A stretch of DNA of 57,500 nt from Prorocentrum cordatum (GCA_963575745.1 CAUYUJ010015715.1:621770-679269); one strand, 5' to 3'. Shown: positions 1-10,867, counted from the stretch's first letter. Program-made: numbers and translations. Notes: generated from the sequence alone by a model not told the origin.

Positions 1-470
1 CCTCCTCCTCCTTCTCCTCCTCCTCCTCCTTCTCCTCCTCCTCCTCCTGCTCCTCCTCCGCCTCCTTCTCCTCCTCCGCCTCCTTCTCCTCCTCCTCATC
101 CTTCCCCTCCTCCTCCTCCTCCTCCTCCTCCTCCTCCTCCTCCTCCTCCTCCTTCCTCCTCCCCCCCTTCCTCCTCCTCCTCCTCCTCCTCTCCTCCTCC
201 TCCTCCTCCTCCTCCTCCTCCTCCTCCTCCCTCCTCCTCCTCCTCCTCACCCTCCTCCTCCTCACCCTCCTCCTCGTCCTCCTCCTTTTCCTCCTCCTCC
301 TCCTCCTCCTCCTCCTCCTCCTCCTCCTCCTCCTTCTGACCACCCCTCCTCAATCCTCCTCCCTCCTCGCCCTCGTCCCCCTCCTTCTCCTCTTTTCCTT
401 CCCCTGCCCCACTCCCCCTTTCTCCTCGTCTCTCATTCCTCATCCTCTTCCTCATCCCTCCTCCTCCCCA
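1..470. repeat. (CCT)n polypyrimidine tract
   Basis: An almost pure CCT/TCC trinucleotide array with scattered T and A interruptions runs from the first base to about 420 and fades out by 470. Long open frames in it encode only Glu/Gly or Pro/Ser runs and are not genes. The stretch 471-870 is GC-rich and shows no convincing coding sequence. Confidence 0.95.
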
Positions 471-871
471 TCGGGCATGGAAGACCGCCACGCGCCCGGT
501 GCCTTGCGCCCCCACCTGGCACCGTCTTGGAGCGCAGGAGGTCCGACAGGAACGCCATGTATGGCCTCGGCCCCCCCCGTCGGCGCTGAAGAAACGGATG
601 CAGGGGCGCATGGGGCGCAGCAAGACGAAGCCAGGGCGAGGAGAAAAACTGGGTCAGGATACCCGAGGTAGGAGGGGGAAGAAGGGAGGATGGGGAGGTC
701 ATCCTTCCTCGACGCGGCGCCAGCGCGTCGAACTGCTGGGCGTTCGCCGGCAGGCAAGCGAATGCACAACTAACGGATTTTCCATGGGTTCCGTGGCCCT
801 GCCTGCGACTCAGCCCGGGCCGAGGGGTCGCCCGCGAGGGTGCGACCTTGCCTCGACGCAGGACTGGACGC

Positions 872-2307
872 TCACGGAGGATCTTTTCCTGGGACCCCAA
901 GCGGGCGCGCGGGCTCAACGCGCGGGCCAGCTGCCGGCGGCGGCGGGGCGGTCCGGCCGCGGCGCCCAGCGGCCTGTGGTTTGGCCCAGCGCCCAGCGGC
1001 AACGACGGGGCGCCGGCGCCGGCGGTGCTGCGGGCTCACGCCGTGCCCGGACTGGCTGCCGCCGCGGGGATCGGCCTCCCGCGCCAAGTTCGCGGCGACC
1101 GCCATCCCCGCCTTGATGTCCAGGCCCGCGCGCAGTCCGGTGAGGATGGCCGCTGGCAAAAACTCCTCCCACGCCGCACCGTGCGCGAGCTCGCGGGCCG
1201 CTGCCTCGGCGTGGCGGCAGCCTTCCAGAGGGTGGAGTCCGTGGCGGAAGATGACCTCCCCGCACCGTGGGCACGTAGCTCGGGAGGCGGTCGTGTGCAC
1301 GGTGAGGCGGCCCTGGAGGCGCAGTTGCGCCCACGCCCGTATGGCTGACCGCGGGGCCGACGTCGTGGTCGCCGCCTGGATCGCCGTGCCGTCGCCCCGC
1401 CGCGGGTAGGCGGCCGCCTCGCAGTTGCGCCATCCCAGCTCAACCTCGGGGTCGACGGCCTCCGCGAAGCATGTGTGAATGCGCCGCTTCCTGCCCGCCC
1501 GCGCCGGCGCGTGCGCGGGCTCCTGGTACCTGCGGAGGGACCACGCCGAGTGCTCGGGGATGGCGTATTCCTCCAAATGGGCGCGCAATGTCCACATCCA
1601 CGCGGGGGCCGTCGGCGCCGCGATATGCGCAACCCGGCTGGGCTGGGATCCCGGCGCGGTGGGCTCGATCCAAGCCGCCAGCGCCGCCGCTGCTCGGAGG
1701 GTCTGCGTGGAGTCGCTGCGGGAAGCCGAGCCTCCTCCTCCTCCTCCGGAGGAAGAAGAAGAGGACCCTCGGCATGGGCGCGTCAATGTCCAGAAGGCGA
1801 CTGGCCCGCCAGTCCTGGACAGCGTTTACCCGCGCCCCCCCAGTCGTGGCGGACGGTGAGGAAGGGCGCCGCCCGGCACGCCTGCGGTCGGACTCTGGCG
1901 CTCCGCGCACGAGAGGCCACCGTCGTGGGCAGCCCCAGGAGCTCCAGGGCCGTGCGAAGAGCCGCCCAGCCTCGCATTGCGGCGTGCTCGGCGCGCTGCA
2001 TGAGCGCCGTCACGCGCGCACCTTCGTCGATGGGGGCGCCCCCGCGCGTGTGCTCATCGACGTACTGCGCGCCGTCGTGCGGGAGGCGGGCGCGGAAGCT
2101 GCCTGCCAAGCATTCCGTCCTGCTCGGCCCGAAGCGGATTTCCGCGCGCAAGCTGCCCGCCGCGGCCCGCAGCGCCCGCGCGCCCACGGCCTGGGCACCC
2201 CATGAAGAGGATCGCAAGACATTGTCATCCATGACCTGCGCTAGGCCGATCTTCGTGGGGGCCGCGGCATCGACGATCCAGGGCCTGTCGGGGTCGGAGG
2301 TGGCCAC
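872..2307 (-). pseudogene. 3' part of a broken retrotransposon reverse transcriptase
   Basis: Protein-like sequence runs down the minus strand but changes frame at least twice: 2307 to about 1850, a short piece with DWRASRLLDIDAPMP near 1820-1780, then about 1690 to 1000. The last piece carries CPRCGEVIFRHGLHPLEGC at about 1273-1217. This has the Cys-x2-Cys...His...Cys layout of the zinc-binding region found after the reverse transcriptase of many dinoflagellate non-LTR elements. The catalytic palm motifs are not visible, so only the thumb and C-terminal tail survive. Frame changes and the absence of a start make it a pseudogene. Assignment rests on motif layout and recalled family resemblance and was not checked by a search. 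It differs from the copies at 14-21 kb and 43-46 kb. Confidence 0.55.
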
Positions 2308-2408
2308 GTCCAGGCTTTGACTGGATGAAGTTGCCCGCGCTTAAATCACCGAAGACACTGCGTCCGCTCTTGCTTCCGCACAAGTTCTTCAGCTAATTCT
2401 TCAATGAA

Positions 2409-3733
2409 TTGCCCTCGAGGTTTAAAGAAACCGTGTGTGGGCCCCGGTGGGCGTGCGAGCAATTCTGGGAATCGGCTCGCTTTACTGTATTATTAGGCAG
2501 CACCCCAACTTACCGCGACACCTGTGGAACCAAATGGTGCCATTGGGTACGCGCGCAAATGAAGGGGCGTCCAATGCCCACGACTTACTCAATGCAATAT
2601 CGTGGAATTCTCTCGGAGGAGCGGGCGGCACAATTGTTGAGCGATTCGTGTTTACGGTACTTCGGAAACCCGATATGCGAGCCGATACTTTCGATGCTGC
2701 GTTGAACATATTCGTGTAGTCCATGAGTGCTCTTCTCACAAGGATTGACCTCCTGAAGACCCGCATGGCCGTCCACGCGGAGACGCAGGGCTAGAGTTGG
2801 CGAAGGGCTGGAGGGCGACATTGTGCACGGGAAGAGGGAATTGGACGTTATTTTGCAAGCCCTTCCATGTCCCAAAATGGAATTGCAATGTCCGAATGTG
2901 CCCGTTCTGTAGGGCATCGTCGACGATACCTCACTTGTTGTTCTCGAACACGCGCAAGGACGCACCTTGGAGAGGTGCGTTGTTTTCACACCAGGAGTAT
3001 GTGAGGTACTTGCATTTGGATGGCAGTGCCTGCGTTGCTTTCATGCCTCATCGGGTTCCGCCTTGAGGCCGTGATGGTCGACATTTTACACACCGTCGAC
3101 CAGGGCGTGGCGAGTCACATTGTGGCCAGCGTTGGCTGGTGGCCGCGGCGAGAACTTCACTCGTCGGCGCCAGCCAGGCAGACAACATCAGAAGGGCAAT
3201 GGAATGCATGCAGAAATTGTATTCCGATGGTCAGGTTCCTTCTCGGGCTGCAGGAAAATAGCGGTTGCCAGGCTTCGGACAACTTGCGGGTGGACCAAAC
3301 TTAAAGCCAAAGCTGCCGCCACTCGCAATCTCTCGAGGTTTACTCTTCACCAAAATACAGAGGCTTGGCACTGTCGCGCGCGAGGGCCGCATGATGTTAT
3401 ACATGTGCAAGTTGTTTGTGCGTTTCTATGGCACTCTGGAGTCCGAGTCCCAGTTTCTTGGTTCAGGCATCATAGAAGAAACCCCCAAACTCGGCAAAGA
3501 CTTGGCCGAGCTTTACGTTGCACTGTATTCTGCGATAGCAATACAATGATTTTTATGATGAGCCCGAAGCTCCACTTGAACGAACACCTATGTGAATTTT
3601 GTTCGGCAACCCACGCCGCTGATAGACATGCGCTGACGAGGACCTGGTCGGACGCATGATCGAAACTACGGAAGCCGTTCACCTGGCAAGGATCGCTGCC
3701 AGCATTCTTCTCAAGTGGGTGCGATTGCTTTGA
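2409..3733 (+). pseudogene. Degraded copy of a dinoflagellate repeated protein family
   Basis: Coding-like segments lie on the plus strand in three frames. They carry in order GNWTLFCKPFHVPKW followed by CPFC (Cys pair near 2899), VDILHTVDQG near 3077, SPKLHLNEHLCE near 3560-3596, and DEDLVG near 3635, ending at a TGA at 3731-3733. I recall this order (GDW...CxxC, D-x-LHxxDxG, PKLHLF-x-xLCE, DEDxxG) from a protein family present in many copies in dinoflagellate genomes and possibly transposon-derived, but I cannot name it. The frame changes near 3060, 3300 and 3620 show it is broken. The start is unclear; 2409 is only where coding character begins. The surrounding DNA is less GC-rich than the rest of the window. 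Confidence 0.5.
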
Positions 3734-4354
3734 ATGCGAATGGAATGCGAGTGCGAGCGATGATATTACCCGGGAGATAATCAAGCTCGGGGGTCTGGCG
3801 GGGATAATCAACGAGTTTCCCGGGGAAGGTGAAGTTATGATGAAACTGATGACGATGATCATAATGATGGTGATCCTGGGCGCTCGGCACAACGCTGACC
3901 CCAGAGATCTCGATGCTCGCGGCTACTACTTGCCAGCAGGCGCTCGGCACAAGACTGACTCGAGAGATCTCGAGGTTCGTGCCTACAACTTGCCCGCGTT
4001 CGTGATTGCGGAAGCTGGTATGACGAGACCACCATAGACATGCTCCGCGTTTTGGATGCTGTTGCCAGTCAACATGTGATGATCGCAACTTCGATTCGCA
4101 ACGTCCCCCGTGGATTATCAACTTCGGCCTTTGCGCCCCTCTCCACTTTTAAATCCTGCTGAATGGGGGTGATAGAAAACAGAGGGAGGAGTTCAGGGGG
4201 GGTATGCTTCATAATCGCCCGCACTCGCTTATTGGAGAAGGGGCTCCCGATGCGTTTGCCGCCGACGGGAACACAGTACCTCCCGAGCGCCCTGCTGCCA
4301 GTCGTCGCTTGGGACTCCTGACCCCTGGTGCCACATGCAGTCAGCGAGCGAGAA
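3734..4354. other. Non-coding stretch with one 60-bp tandem duplication
   Basis: No gene is visible. At 3881-3997 a 60-bp unit starting cgctcggcacaa occurs twice in tandem with moderate divergence. The rest is unremarkable. Confidence 0.6.
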
Positions 4355-4527
4355 CTAGGGCTCCCAACTTCGCGCTTCGCGCTCCGCGAAGCGCGAAGCG
4401 CGAATAACTTCGCGCCCTCGCGCCGCCCCCCCAAAGGGAGAAAAGGAGGACGAGGAGGAGGGGGAGAAGGAACGAGGACCGCGAAGCGCGAAGCGCGAAT
4501 AACTTCGCGCCCTCGTGGGAGCCCTTG
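4355..4527 (+). mobile_element. Inverted-repeat element family A, copy 1
   Basis: This 173-bp element begins ctagggctccc and ends gggagcccttg, which are inverted repeats of each other (10 of 11 match). The inside is built from palindromic cttcgcgcttcgcg / cgcgaagcgcg blocks, with a 36-bp block repeated at both ends of a purine-rich centre. It is about 97% identical (5 substitutions over the 169-bp core) to 55360-55532, in the same orientation. No target duplication is visible here (gagaa on the left, ctcct on the right). On the minus strand the flank plus element gives GCAAGG at the start and CCCTAG at the end, possible GC and AG splice signals. Confidence 0.85.
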
Positions 4528-4669
4528 CTCCTGTTTCCTCCTTCGACGCCTTTTCTTCTTGGAGGCCTGGTGGCATCGCGCAGCCTGCCACCCCCTGCCG
4601 GGAAGGCGCGTCGTTCGAGAGGAGGTCGGGAAACCCTTTTGGCTCCAGGGGTCTCGCGAGGACGCGCGG

Positions 4670-5000
4670 GGGGCTTTCGCGCCCCGAAGAAGCCGCCAAA
4701 AGCTTCAGCGAGGCGCCCAAAATGCCCCCGCGAGGCCCCCTCGATGCCCCCGAGAAGCATACCGAGAGACCCTCATACTCATCCGAAGGGCTTCTGACCC
4801 ACTGCCCATGGGCAGTGGGTAAGAAGCCCCGAACAGGCCCCCAGAGGCCCCCGAGAGGCCTGAAGAGGCCCCGATACGCTTCAAACTGGCCCCGAGAAGG
4901 CCCCCTGAAGCCCCCTAAAGGCCCCCGAAATGCATCCAAGACGCCTTGTAAAAGCCTCCGAGCTGCCTCCAAGACCCCCCCGGGAAGCCCAACACCGGCC
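4670..5000 (-). repeat. Degenerate GGCCTCTTGGGG repeat tract
   Basis: Irregular tandem copies of a CCCCGAGAGGCCCC-type unit fill this stretch. The same low-complexity sequence recurs at 5830-5950, 6480-6680 and 12480-12740 in this orientation, and inverted inside 6890-7240 and 7850-8370. No gene was seen between 4528 and 5330. Confidence 0.7.
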
Positions 5001-5329
5001 CCAATGCTTCCGCAGCGCTCACGTCTGAACGCAAGCGCTGCAATACAAAAGGTTCTTCCACGCTTTCACCTATTCTCCCGTTTTCGGTGTCCTTCACATC
5101 CATGAACTCACAAGGGCCCGCAGAGGACCGAGCGAAGGCCCCAAAAACCCCAAAACACCATGGTTCCCAGCAGAGACGGGTGATGCACAAGGTTCCACAA
5201 AGAACTGCGACGCAGACGACTCTAAAACAAAGCTTTTCAGAGAGTGCGCCAATCGGCGAGGTATCACCCCCAAGAAAGCCAACATCTGGCCCCGAAGAGG
5301 CTTTCCAACAACCGCCGAACATGTCCAAC

Positions 5330-5560
5330 GACCGCCGCAAATTTCCTCATCCTCGGCATGCTCCTCCTTTTCCCCCTCCCCCTCTTTCACTTCCCGCTTC
5401 CTCCTGCTCCTCCTCATCCTCAGCATCCTAGTACTCCTGCCCCTCCCCCCCACCCCCCTCCACCTCATCATGATCCTCCTCCTCCTCGTCTTACTCCGTC
5501 GCCTCCATTCCCAATCCTCATCATCATCCTCACCGCTCGCCGTCGTCGCCCGTCATGACC
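5330..5560. repeat. Pyrimidine-rich low-complexity tract
   Basis: CCT/CTC-rich sequence with TCATCA blocks and no coding character. Confidence 0.8.
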
Positions 5561-5756
5561 GCCATCGCGCGCTTCCGGCAGCAACGGAAGCGTCCTGGAT
5601 CGGCGGCACTGGACGGAGGCCACTAAAAATAAACGAACGGTGCCTTGTGGCGTCCAAACTCAGCGGGCCAGAGGCATGCTAAGACGAAAAATACACCGGC
5701 CGATCCCCGGCGGATCCCCGGGCAGGTCCCCCAGAAAGCTCCAGGGGAGAGCCATT

Positions 5757-5785
5757 TTTCGACACCCCTCACGAGGATCGTGGCT
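5757..5785 (+). repeat. Dispersed core: CACCCCTCACGAGGATCGTGG
   Basis: The 20-nt stretch acccctcacgaggatcgtgg, preceded by ttcgac, recurs on the opposite strand near 33160-33193 and in six tandem units at 41006-41376. It appears to be the conserved core of a dispersed repeat family. Confidence 0.7.
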
Positions 5786-5829
5786 TCCGAGGGGGGAGCC
5801 GCAATCGATCACCCCTCCCCTCGCCCCCG

Positions 5830-5950
5830 CGAGCTTCCCAAGAGGCTCCAGGGGCCCCCAAAACGCCGCCAAGGAGCTCCAAGAGGCCTCCAAAAAGCTC
5901 CCAAGAGGCCCATAAGAGCCCAATAAGAGGCTTCAAAGTCGCTCCCATGT
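5830..5950 (-). repeat. Degenerate GGCCTCTTGGGG repeat tract
   Basis: Same low-complexity family as at 4670-5000, in the same orientation. Confidence 0.6.
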
Positions 5951-5984
5951 TTTTTGTATTAGGAGCCCCAGGAGCCTCCAGGGG

Positions 5985-6451
5985 TCTGAGACCCTCGGCC
6001 ACAACTGGAGCATCACAACTCACTACACAGTTCCATGGCAACCTCACCGTGCCCGTGAGGTGGACCCCGAGGCCTGCCTTGCTGGGAAGGGCAGCGCACA
6101 GGACAATCATATACATCGAAAGCCCGACAAGCAAATCGCCAGAGCCGCGTGGCAATGACCAGCGGCTGGGACCTCCACAGCATATGCGCAGCTCGAGGGG
6201 GAGCGAAAGAAGAGGCGGAGGAACAAACAGGCTGGCAAGTATTAGGCTGCGTGCTCGAGGCACCCCAGTCGAGCACAACAGAAACAGCCGCAGGAGAGGA
6301 GGTCCACGGCGATGGGTAATGCATCCCAGCTGGCCCGAAACGCTGCAAAACCTACAGCCATCAATGACATGGACAGGAACGCAAGGAGGAGAGAGGGCGA
6401 ATCAGCAATACCTGTACAGCGCCTCCTGCCGAAACAGAAGAGCCAGGTCAA
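5985..6451 (-). pseudogene. Possible remnant of a hydrophobic (membrane) protein
   Basis: Two abutting minus-strand frames (6451-6242 and 6278-5985) encode hydrophobic stretches such as LLLAFLSMSLMAVGFAAF and LLVGLSMYMIVLCAALP, separated by a frame change near 6250-6270. This could be a frameshifted membrane-protein exon, but no family is recognised and chance remains likely. Confidence 0.22.
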
Positions 6452-6479
6452 TTGCGGCCGACATCACTGCCACAGATTC

Positions 6480-6680
6480 CGAGTGCTCCCATGTGCTCCC
6501 AAGAGGCCCCATCCGCCTCCAAAAGCTCTCCTAGGAGGCTCCACGCGCTTCCAAGAGCCTCCCAAGGGGTTCCACGGGCCTTCAAGACGCCGCCACGGAG
6601 CCCCGCGAGGCCCCCAAAACACCCCCAAGCGGCCCCAGGAGGCCCCCCAAATGCCCCCCCAAGCACGCAAGCAAGTGCCA
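6480..6680 (-). repeat. Degenerate GGCCTCTTGGGG repeat tract
   Basis: Same family as 4670-5000, in the same orientation. Confidence 0.6.
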
Positions 6681-6724
6681 GCGATGCTACAATATGGGCC
6701 AGCGGGATGAGCGAAGCGATTGAA

Positions 6725-7245
6725 TAAACGAACGGTGCCCCTCCGGGTTTTCTTGGGCGACCTTTTAGGGCCGTTTTGTGGCCCTTTTGTGGCGTCCGAA
6801 CTCATGTTCCCGGAGAGGCTTCCGTGAACATGATTTCGGACGTTGCGGGAGAGACTTCCAAATAATCTCAAGGGAGCCCTTCTGGCCCCCGTTGTGGCTC
6901 TTTTGGGTGCTTTTTGGGGCCATCTTGGACTGCCTTGGAGCTCTCATGGGCCGTCTTGGGTCCCTCTTGGGCCGTCTTGGGGCTCCTCGGGGGCGTCTGG
7001 AGCACTGTGAAGACGAAGCAAGCGCATACACTGAAAGTGTACGTTTTACGAAAGCAATGGGCCGACGATTGCCTCTTGAAGGCCCTTTTGGGGCCCTCCT
7101 CGGCCCTGTTCAAGTCATCTCGAGTCCTCTTGGGGCGTTCTCGGGCGTCTGGGGGCCCCCTTCGAATTCCCTGAGGCCGTCTTGGGGGCCGCTTGGGCCG
7201 ACCTTGGGGCCTCCTGGGCCGGATTTGGGGGTCTGGCCACCGGCG
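6725..7245 (+). repeat. Duplicated ~0.5-kb segment, copy 1
   Basis: It starts near aacgaacggtgcccctccgg, contains a hairpin at 6799-6842 (arms gaactcatgttc and gaacatgatttc), then TTGGGCC-rich sequence, then a short conserved block near 7010-7085 (gaagacgaagcaagcg, aatgggccga, tgcctcttgaaggccc). The same order recurs at 7818-8400. A relative of the left edge (aaacgaacggtgcc followed by gtggcgtcc) is also present at about 5632. Confidence 0.75.
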
Positions 7246-7497
7246 GCTTTCAACCTCGAGCGCCGGCGCCGGCGTCGCCGCCGCGTCGACGCGGCGCAGG
7301 CGTGTCGTACAAGGAGGCACGGGGGAGATGGAGGAGCAAAGGGGAGGAGGGAGAGAAGGGCCAGACCCATTTCCATCACCCCCCCCCCTCTTCTTGCTGC
7401 GAGGCTCCGGACCTGTTCCTGGGGTGCGTTTCGGCGAGAACTTCCAGGGAAACCACCCGTGGCGGCGAGAAGCTAATCTGCCCGGCGGCGTCGACTG

Positions 7498-7551
7498 ATG
7501 TCATCGTCGTCGATCGTCGTCGTCGTCGTCGTCGTCGGTCGTCGGTCGTCG

Positions 7552-7622
<71 letters not shown>

Positions 7623-7790
7623 TGTCAATCACCGTCGCGGGTCGTCGTCGCCGATCGTCGATCGCCCTCGAGCCTCCTCCTCCTCTCTCCCGCCCTCCTC
7701 CCCTCCACTCCTCCTCCCCGCCTCCTCCTCCTCCTCCTTCTCCTCTTCCTCCTCCTCCTCCTCCTTCGCCTTCTCCGTCTCCTCCGCGCG
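7498..7790. repeat. (TCG)n array followed by CCT-rich tract
   Basis: A near-perfect TCG array covers about 7500-7625, and CCT/CTC repeats cover 7670-7770. The stretch 7246-7497 between the duplicated segment and this array shows no gene. Confidence 0.9.
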
Positions 7791-7817
7791 GAAGAAATCC
7801 AACAACATCTCGCGCAA

Positions 7818-8400
7818 ATCAACGAACTGTGGCCCTCCGGGCCTTTTTGAGTGTCCTTTTAAGGCCCTTTGGGGACCGTCCTGGGGCCCTCTTGGGCGTC
7901 CTGGGAACTCGGAAATCATGTTCCGGAGAGGCTTCCGGGAACATGATTTCGAACGAGGCCCTCTTGGGCCTCCCTGAGGCATTCTTGGGGGCCTCCTGGG
8001 CCGGCTTCGGGGCCTCCTGGGCCGACTTGGGGGGTTCCGTGAGCTCCACAGGACGAGCCTTTTGGGCCGTCTTGATCCCTCTTGGGTGTCTCTTGGGCTG
8101 TCTTGGGGCTCCTCGGGGGCGTCTGGGGCATTGTGAAGACGAAGTAAGCGAATATGCTGAAAATCTTCGTTCTACGAAAGGAATGGGCCGATTTGTGCCT
8201 CTTGAAGGCCCTCTTGGGGCCCTCTCCGGCCATCTTCAAGCCATCTCGGGCCCTCTTGGGGCGCTCTTGGGCGTCTTGGGGCCCTCTTGGGCATCGCTGA
8301 GGCTGTTTTGTGGGCCTTTGGGGATGTCTTTGGGGCTTCATGGGCTGTCTTGGGCGGGTTCGTGGACCCCACAGGACGCCCGGGGCGGCCATGCCAACCG
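7818..8400 (+). repeat. Duplicated ~0.5-kb segment, copy 2
   Basis: Diverged copy of 6725-7245. It has the same left edge (aacgaactgtggccctccgg), the same hairpin at about 7911-7952 (arms aaatcatgttcc and ggaacatgattt), and the same gaagacgaagtaagcg block near 8138. Long open frames through it are Leu/Gly/Trp-rich translations of repeat DNA. Confidence 0.75.
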
Positions 8401-8439
8401 CTGGCACCACCCCACCCCTGCCCCTGGACCTATTCCGAT

Positions 8440-8468
8440 ATGTACATATATATACATATCTATACATA

Positions 8469-8504
<36 letters not shown>

Positions 8505-8625
8505 CATCTATCTATCGATCTATCTATCTATATATCTAGATATCTATATATCTATCGATCTATATATCTCTATACATATATATCTATATATATAAATATA
8601 TATATATGTGTGTGTGAACATGTGT
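8440..8625. repeat. (TATC)n / (TA)n / (TG)n microsatellite
   Basis: A TATC tetranucleotide array lies at about 8468-8530, grading into tatata and a short tgtgtg run. Confidence 0.95.
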
Positions 8626-9292
8626 GGAACTATGCTTATGTTGTGGCGCTTGCACTTCTCATCTTAAATTAAACATGCAACTGCAATGATACAAGCATAT
8701 CGGAGAGACTGTGCACGGAAGAAACATATTGGCCACACATATATGCGCACAACACATGCAAACATATCATCAGGCGTCTGAATGAGAACATATGTGCACT
8801 GTTATGCATCAATCCAGCCTTGGGGTCTGGGCCTCCTCCGGAGGGCCTCGGGCCTCCGCCAGTGTCAAGTGCTCGTTCTGGGGACCTTCCTGCGAGGCAG
8901 GTCCCCAGACTCGGGCTCGACTCAGGTCGACGGACGTTCGGCGCAGGCTCCAGGAAGCTCCTGGCGCCACTCGCTCCACTCATGCTCCGATGCTGATTCG
9001 AACGTCCGCGGACTTGGAGTCGAACCTGAGTCGGACTTGGGTCGAACTGGAGTCCAGCTAGAGCCGAACTGGAGTCGAACAGGTCCGCCAGGTGGGCCCC
9101 AGGGAGATCTCCAGAACGAGCACCCGACGCCAGCCTCCGCGGAGGGCGAACCTGCCAGCCTCTAGATCCATCGAGGGCCGAGGTCCTCTCTGGAGAGCAC
9201 CCTTCCCTAATGTGTATCCTGCTGTTAATCGTGATAACGCGCGTAACCAGCCCGGCCCTCCACTCGCCCCCCCCTGGTCCTTTCACGATTCG
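8626..9292. other. No gene seen; short gagtcgaac-type repeats
   Basis: At 9010-9085 a degenerate 9-12-bp motif (ggagtcgaac, gggtcgaact, gagccgaactg) repeats several times. Nothing else is recognised. The open frame on the minus strand lacks any recognisable domain. Confidence 0.5.
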
Positions 9293-9357
9293 CGCTGGCG
9301 CCGTCTGGGAATCAGCCATTCCCAAGCATTCCCAGACGGTGACGGCGCGAATCGTGA
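9293..9357. repeat. 65-bp hairpin (inverted repeat)
   Basis: Arms of 30 nt (tcacgattcgcgc... and ...gcgcgaatcgtga) surround a short loop, with a few mismatches in the middle of the arms. It could form a long stem-loop or be a foldback remnant. Confidence 0.75.
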
Positions 9358-10425
9358 GGTTACCGGCCCTCTCCCCCCCGGTCACGCCCGTTGCCGCCAG
9401 GAGATAACTCGCCATTGCTCGGACTTTTCGGCTTCGTGCGCGTTTGTCTGGCCCTCGCTCGGACGCCCATGCCCCGTGCATGTTTCGATGTCGTGCGTGT
9501 ATTGCAAGGTGACCCACGATGCTCCTCGATGGTCCTCGCAGTGAAAAAATGCACACACGCCCGAGCGATGCCAAGAGAACAAGGGCCTCCTGCCGCAGAC
9601 AAGCGCCCGAGGGCCGCCCCCCCCCCCCCCCCGATGGGGCCGTGCGCCGCACCCGCTGGAGCTCGCTCCACGCACCCCGCAACCACTCCCAAAGCCCTCG
9701 GATAGGCCCCGCCGAAGCAGCCCCACCGCGCAGAGCGCGACGTCCATCGGTGCCGTCATATTCCTCCTCCGTCCCGAGGCCGAGCCATAGGAAGGGGGGG
9801 ACGGTGGGGATGTGCAAGCGGGGCAAGGCAATGAGGTGAAGCAAGCGGGGGCAGGAGAGCTAGTGGCGGAACGAGTCGGGGTGACCAGGGCAGCCAAATC
9901 TGCAGGGCTGCGGTGTGATAATTTTTGCTCTATGGCTGGTGATCCACCCTCCAGCGAGGGCTTTAAGGTGAGACCACACTTTGTACGGCCGAGAACGTGA
10001 CAAGACTTGGCGAAGTGTGAACCATCTTGTCTCCACAGCAGCAAGGGATAGACAGGGAGGAGGGGAGGAGGAGAAGGAGGGAGGAGAAGGGAGTTAGGAA
10101 GGAGGATCAGTCGTCTGGGCTCCGGTGTACTCGTTCGCGGACTCTCCACTCCCGGTGCACACGCCTCCTCCTCCAAGAGACAAGAAATATTCAGCTCGGT
10201 GCCATGACTCGAAGGTAAAGCGTGCGTGCCCTTCTAAGCCACCCTGAGCCTTTGGCTACGGACAGCAGCACCCTGGCAAAAGCAAAAACGTGGACATTAC
10301 TCCGTGGTTGCTTTCCCCGCTCCCGATTCCCCATCTGCTCCCCCTCATGGCCGCCTCGACCTGATTCTCGACGTTGGCCGTCCAGAGCGTTACTGCGCGT
10401 GCCCGGTAGAGAGAACAGCGGAGGA
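9358..10425. other. No gene seen
   Basis: GC-rich DNA with overlapping open frames on both strands that look like compositional artefacts. There is a poly-C run at about 9618-9632. Confidence 0.4.
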
Positions 10426-10621
10426 TCGGGAGCGGCCAAGAGGGGGGTGTCCAAGAGGGGGGGGTGAAAATCATGACCGGCGGCATGTGCGCGGCCCAGC
10501 GGGTGGGGCCAGGGACGTAATGAAACAAGAAGAGGCGCCGCGAGATCTCGGGAAATATCATGGCCCCCGCCATGATATCCACCCCCCCCCTAGTCATCAC
10601 CCCCCTCTTTTCCGCCCCCGA
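10426..10621 (+). mobile_element. Inverted-repeat element family B, copy 1
   Basis: This 196-bp element begins tcgggagcggccaagagggg and ends with the inverted counterpart cccctcttttccgcccccga. The inverted arms continue imperfectly for about 55 bp, each including a ggggggg run followed by an atcatg. It is about 95% identical to 25364-25557. The flanking pentamers are gagga and gagtg, so a target duplication is not clear here. Confidence 0.85.
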
Positions 10622-10640
10622 GAGTGGAGACCTCGTGCAG

Positions 10641-10867
10641 CCGCGAGGTCTCGAGGTGGCCCGCGTGGGACGCACCTCCGCCGGGCCTCCCAGGAGCCCA
10701 CGAAAGTGGCGACAGTTGCGCAGATCGCAGCCCCCCAGGGCACCGCGAGGTCTCGAGGTGGTCCGCGTGGGACCCACCTCCGCCGGGCCTCCCAGGAGCC
10801 CACGAAAGTGGCGACAGCTGCGCAGATCGCAGCCCCCCAGGGCACCGCGAGGTCTCGAGGTGGTCCG
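10641..10867 (+). repeat. 102-bp tandem repeat, 2.2 copies
   Basis: The unit beginning ccgcgaggtctcgaggtgg starts at 10641, 10743 and 10845 (last copy partial). The two full copies differ at only a few bases. The length is a multiple of three, so the frames stay open, but no protein function is indicated. Confidence 0.9.

Noticed and set aside
1-623. Glu/Gly-rich protein on the minus strand
   Set aside because: Encoded by the CCT tract only; no unique sequence.
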